Assembly (NCBI GenBank): GCA_023475455.1
Contig: JAMCVR010000098.1
Span: 1 to 5,726, forward strand
Length of the DNA: 5,726 nucleotides
From: Thermoplasmatota archaeon
GTDB taxonomy: Bacteria > Pseudomonadota > Gammaproteobacteria > Burkholderiales > Thiobacillaceae
Reading direction: 5' to 3'
Part shown: piece after piece, positions 4,937-5,726 of the stretch
Position numbering within the stretch: the first letter of the stretch is position 1
How the letters are laid out: every line of letters starts with the position of its first letter
Program-made: the position numbers and the translations under genes
The notes under the pieces: model-generated
Seen by the model: only the letters and a program-made list of their open reading frames with translations
Told to the model about the DNA's origin: nothing
Database searches by the model: none

Positions 4937-5726
4937 ATGGACATCGTCGCACTCGTCATTCTTATCGTCATCGCCATTGTCGTCGCCAAAGGAGTGCGCG
5001 TGGTGCCGCAGCAGAACGCCTGGGTGGTCGAACGCCTCGGCAAGTTCCACGCGGTGCTCGGCCCCGGCCTCAACCTGGTCATCCCTTTCATCGACACCGT
5101 CGCCTACAAGCATTCGCTGAAGGAAATCCCGCTCGACGTGCCGAGCCAGGTCTGCATCACCCGCGACAATACCCAGCTGGCGGTCGACGGCATCCTGTAC
5201 TTCCAGGTCACCGATCCGAAGATGGCGTCCTACGGCTCGAGCGACTACATCTCGGCGGTATCGCAGCTGGCGCAGACCACGCTGCGCTCGCTGATCGGCC
5301 GCATGGAACTCGACCGCACCTTCGAGGAGCGCGAGGAGATCAACCGCGGCGTGGTGATGGCGCTCAACGAGGCGTCGACCAACTGGGGCGTCAAGGTGCT
5401 GCGCTACGAGATCAAGGACCTGACGCCGCCGAAGGAGATTCTCCACGCGATGCAGCGCCAGATTACCGCCGAACGCGAGAAGCGCGCGTTGATCGCCTCG
5501 TCGGAAGGACGCATGCAGGAGCAGATCAACATCGCGACCGGCGAGCGCAATGCGGCGATCCAGCAGTCGGAAGGCGAGATGCAGGCGGCGATCAACGTCG
5601 CGCAGGGCGAGGCCGAAGCGATCAAGGCCATCGCCGCCGCCAACGCCGAAGCCATCGCCCGCGTCGCGCGTGCTGTCGAACTGCCCGGCGGCATGCAGGC
5701 GGTGAACCTGAAAGTGGCGGAAAAGT
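4937..5726 (+). CDS. SPFH/Band 7 (stomatin, QmcA-like) protein, 3' end beyond the window
   Basis: 263 complete codons with no stop before the window edge. An N-terminal membrane segment (IVALVILIVIAIVV, about 3-16) is followed by the SPFH/Band 7 domain: VPQQNAWVVERLGKFHAVLG, PGLNLVIPFID, IPLDVPSQVCITRDN, LRSLIGRMELDRTFEEREEI and WGVKVLRYEIKDLTPPKEI. A coiled-coil rich in Glu, Ala and Gln begins near AEREKRALIASSEG, with EGE/QGE repeats. The frame ends in GGMQAVNLKVAEK, which aligns in pattern with a region of E. coli QmcA (about 305 aa) shortly before its C-terminus, so perhaps 40 residues are missing. Such proteins oligomerise on membranes and act with NfeD partners. This is the only copy with a complete SPFH domain here. 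Confidence 0.92.
   Translation, partial: MDIVALVILIVIAIVVAKGVRVVPQQNAWVVERLGKFHAVLGPGLNLVIPFIDTVAYKHSLKEIPLDVPSQVCITRDNTQLAVDGILYFQVTDPKMASYGSSDYISAVSQLAQTTLRSLIGRMELDRTFEEREEINRGVVMALNEASTNWGVKVLRYEIKDLTPPKEILHAMQRQITAEREKRALIASSEGRMQEQINIATGERNAAIQQSEGEMQAAINVAQGEAEAIKAIAAANAEAIARVARAVELPGGMQAVNLKVAEK

Larger units (their letters stand above)
4293..5225 (+). repeat. Tandem duplication, unit 2 (933 bp)
   Basis: This is the second unit, head to tail with unit 1. The junction at 4293-4294 reads gatggCGagat. It joins gatggCG of the SPFH gene (5221-5227 in the intact copy) to CGagat of the TPM gene (3360-3365), so the breakpoints share only CG. Perfect identity implies a very recent event or an assembly error. 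Confidence 0.95.

Noticed and set aside
3360..5227. Composite transposon or insertion sequence explaining the duplication
   Set aside because: No transposase, terminal inverted repeats or target-site duplication occur at the breakpoints; only 2 bp are shared.

Overview
The window is GC-rich, densely coding DNA from a Gram-negative bacterium. It carries a lipoprotein signal with a lipobox, an Ala-X-Ala signal peptide and strong Shine-Dalgarno sites. The gene set (LemA, two TPM-domain proteins, NfeD, SPFH/stomatin) and the REP-like palindromes fit a betaproteobacterium best. That placement is inferred from gene style and order, not from a marker gene.

Layout: all convincing genes are on the + strand. 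35-1141 encodes a SAM-dependent methyltransferase. 1175-1804 encodes LemA, a lipoprotein with a perfect AGGAGG site. 1812-2729 encodes a secreted, membrane-anchored TPM-domain protein with a Gly-rich tail (YgcG type). 2730-3066 is a palindrome-rich gap with no convincing gene. 3067-3570 encodes a second TPM-domain protein, without a signal peptide. 3580-3987 encodes a short NfeD protein. From 4004 an SPFH/stomatin gene starts but is cut off after 97 codons by the junction of a tandem duplication. A second NfeD copy (4513-4920) and a second SPFH gene (4937 to the window edge, still open) follow.

Two things stand out. First, 3360-5227 holds a 933-bp direct tandem duplication with no difference found between copies. 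It runs from the middle of the second TPM gene, through nfeD, into the SPFH gene. The result is tpm / nfeD / truncated spfh / tpm 3' fragment / nfeD / spfh. Only 2 bp (CG) are shared at the breakpoints. This is either a very recent duplication or an assembly artefact.

Second, a 38-bp hairpin element occurs twice in opposite orientation, at 1837-1874 (+) and 2983-3020 (-). The copies differ at 11 positions, and 10 of these form five base pairs that all change in a compensatory way. One copy is read in frame through the N-terminus of the first TPM gene, ahead of its signal peptide. The other lies 46 bp upstream of the second TPM gene.

How the genes may work together: LemA and TPM proteins are often neighbours in bacteria, and NfeD with SPFH is a classic membrane-microdomain pair. 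Together they suggest a cell-envelope or membrane-quality locus. The methyltransferase at the left edge is separated from lemA by 33 bp and may or may not belong to it.
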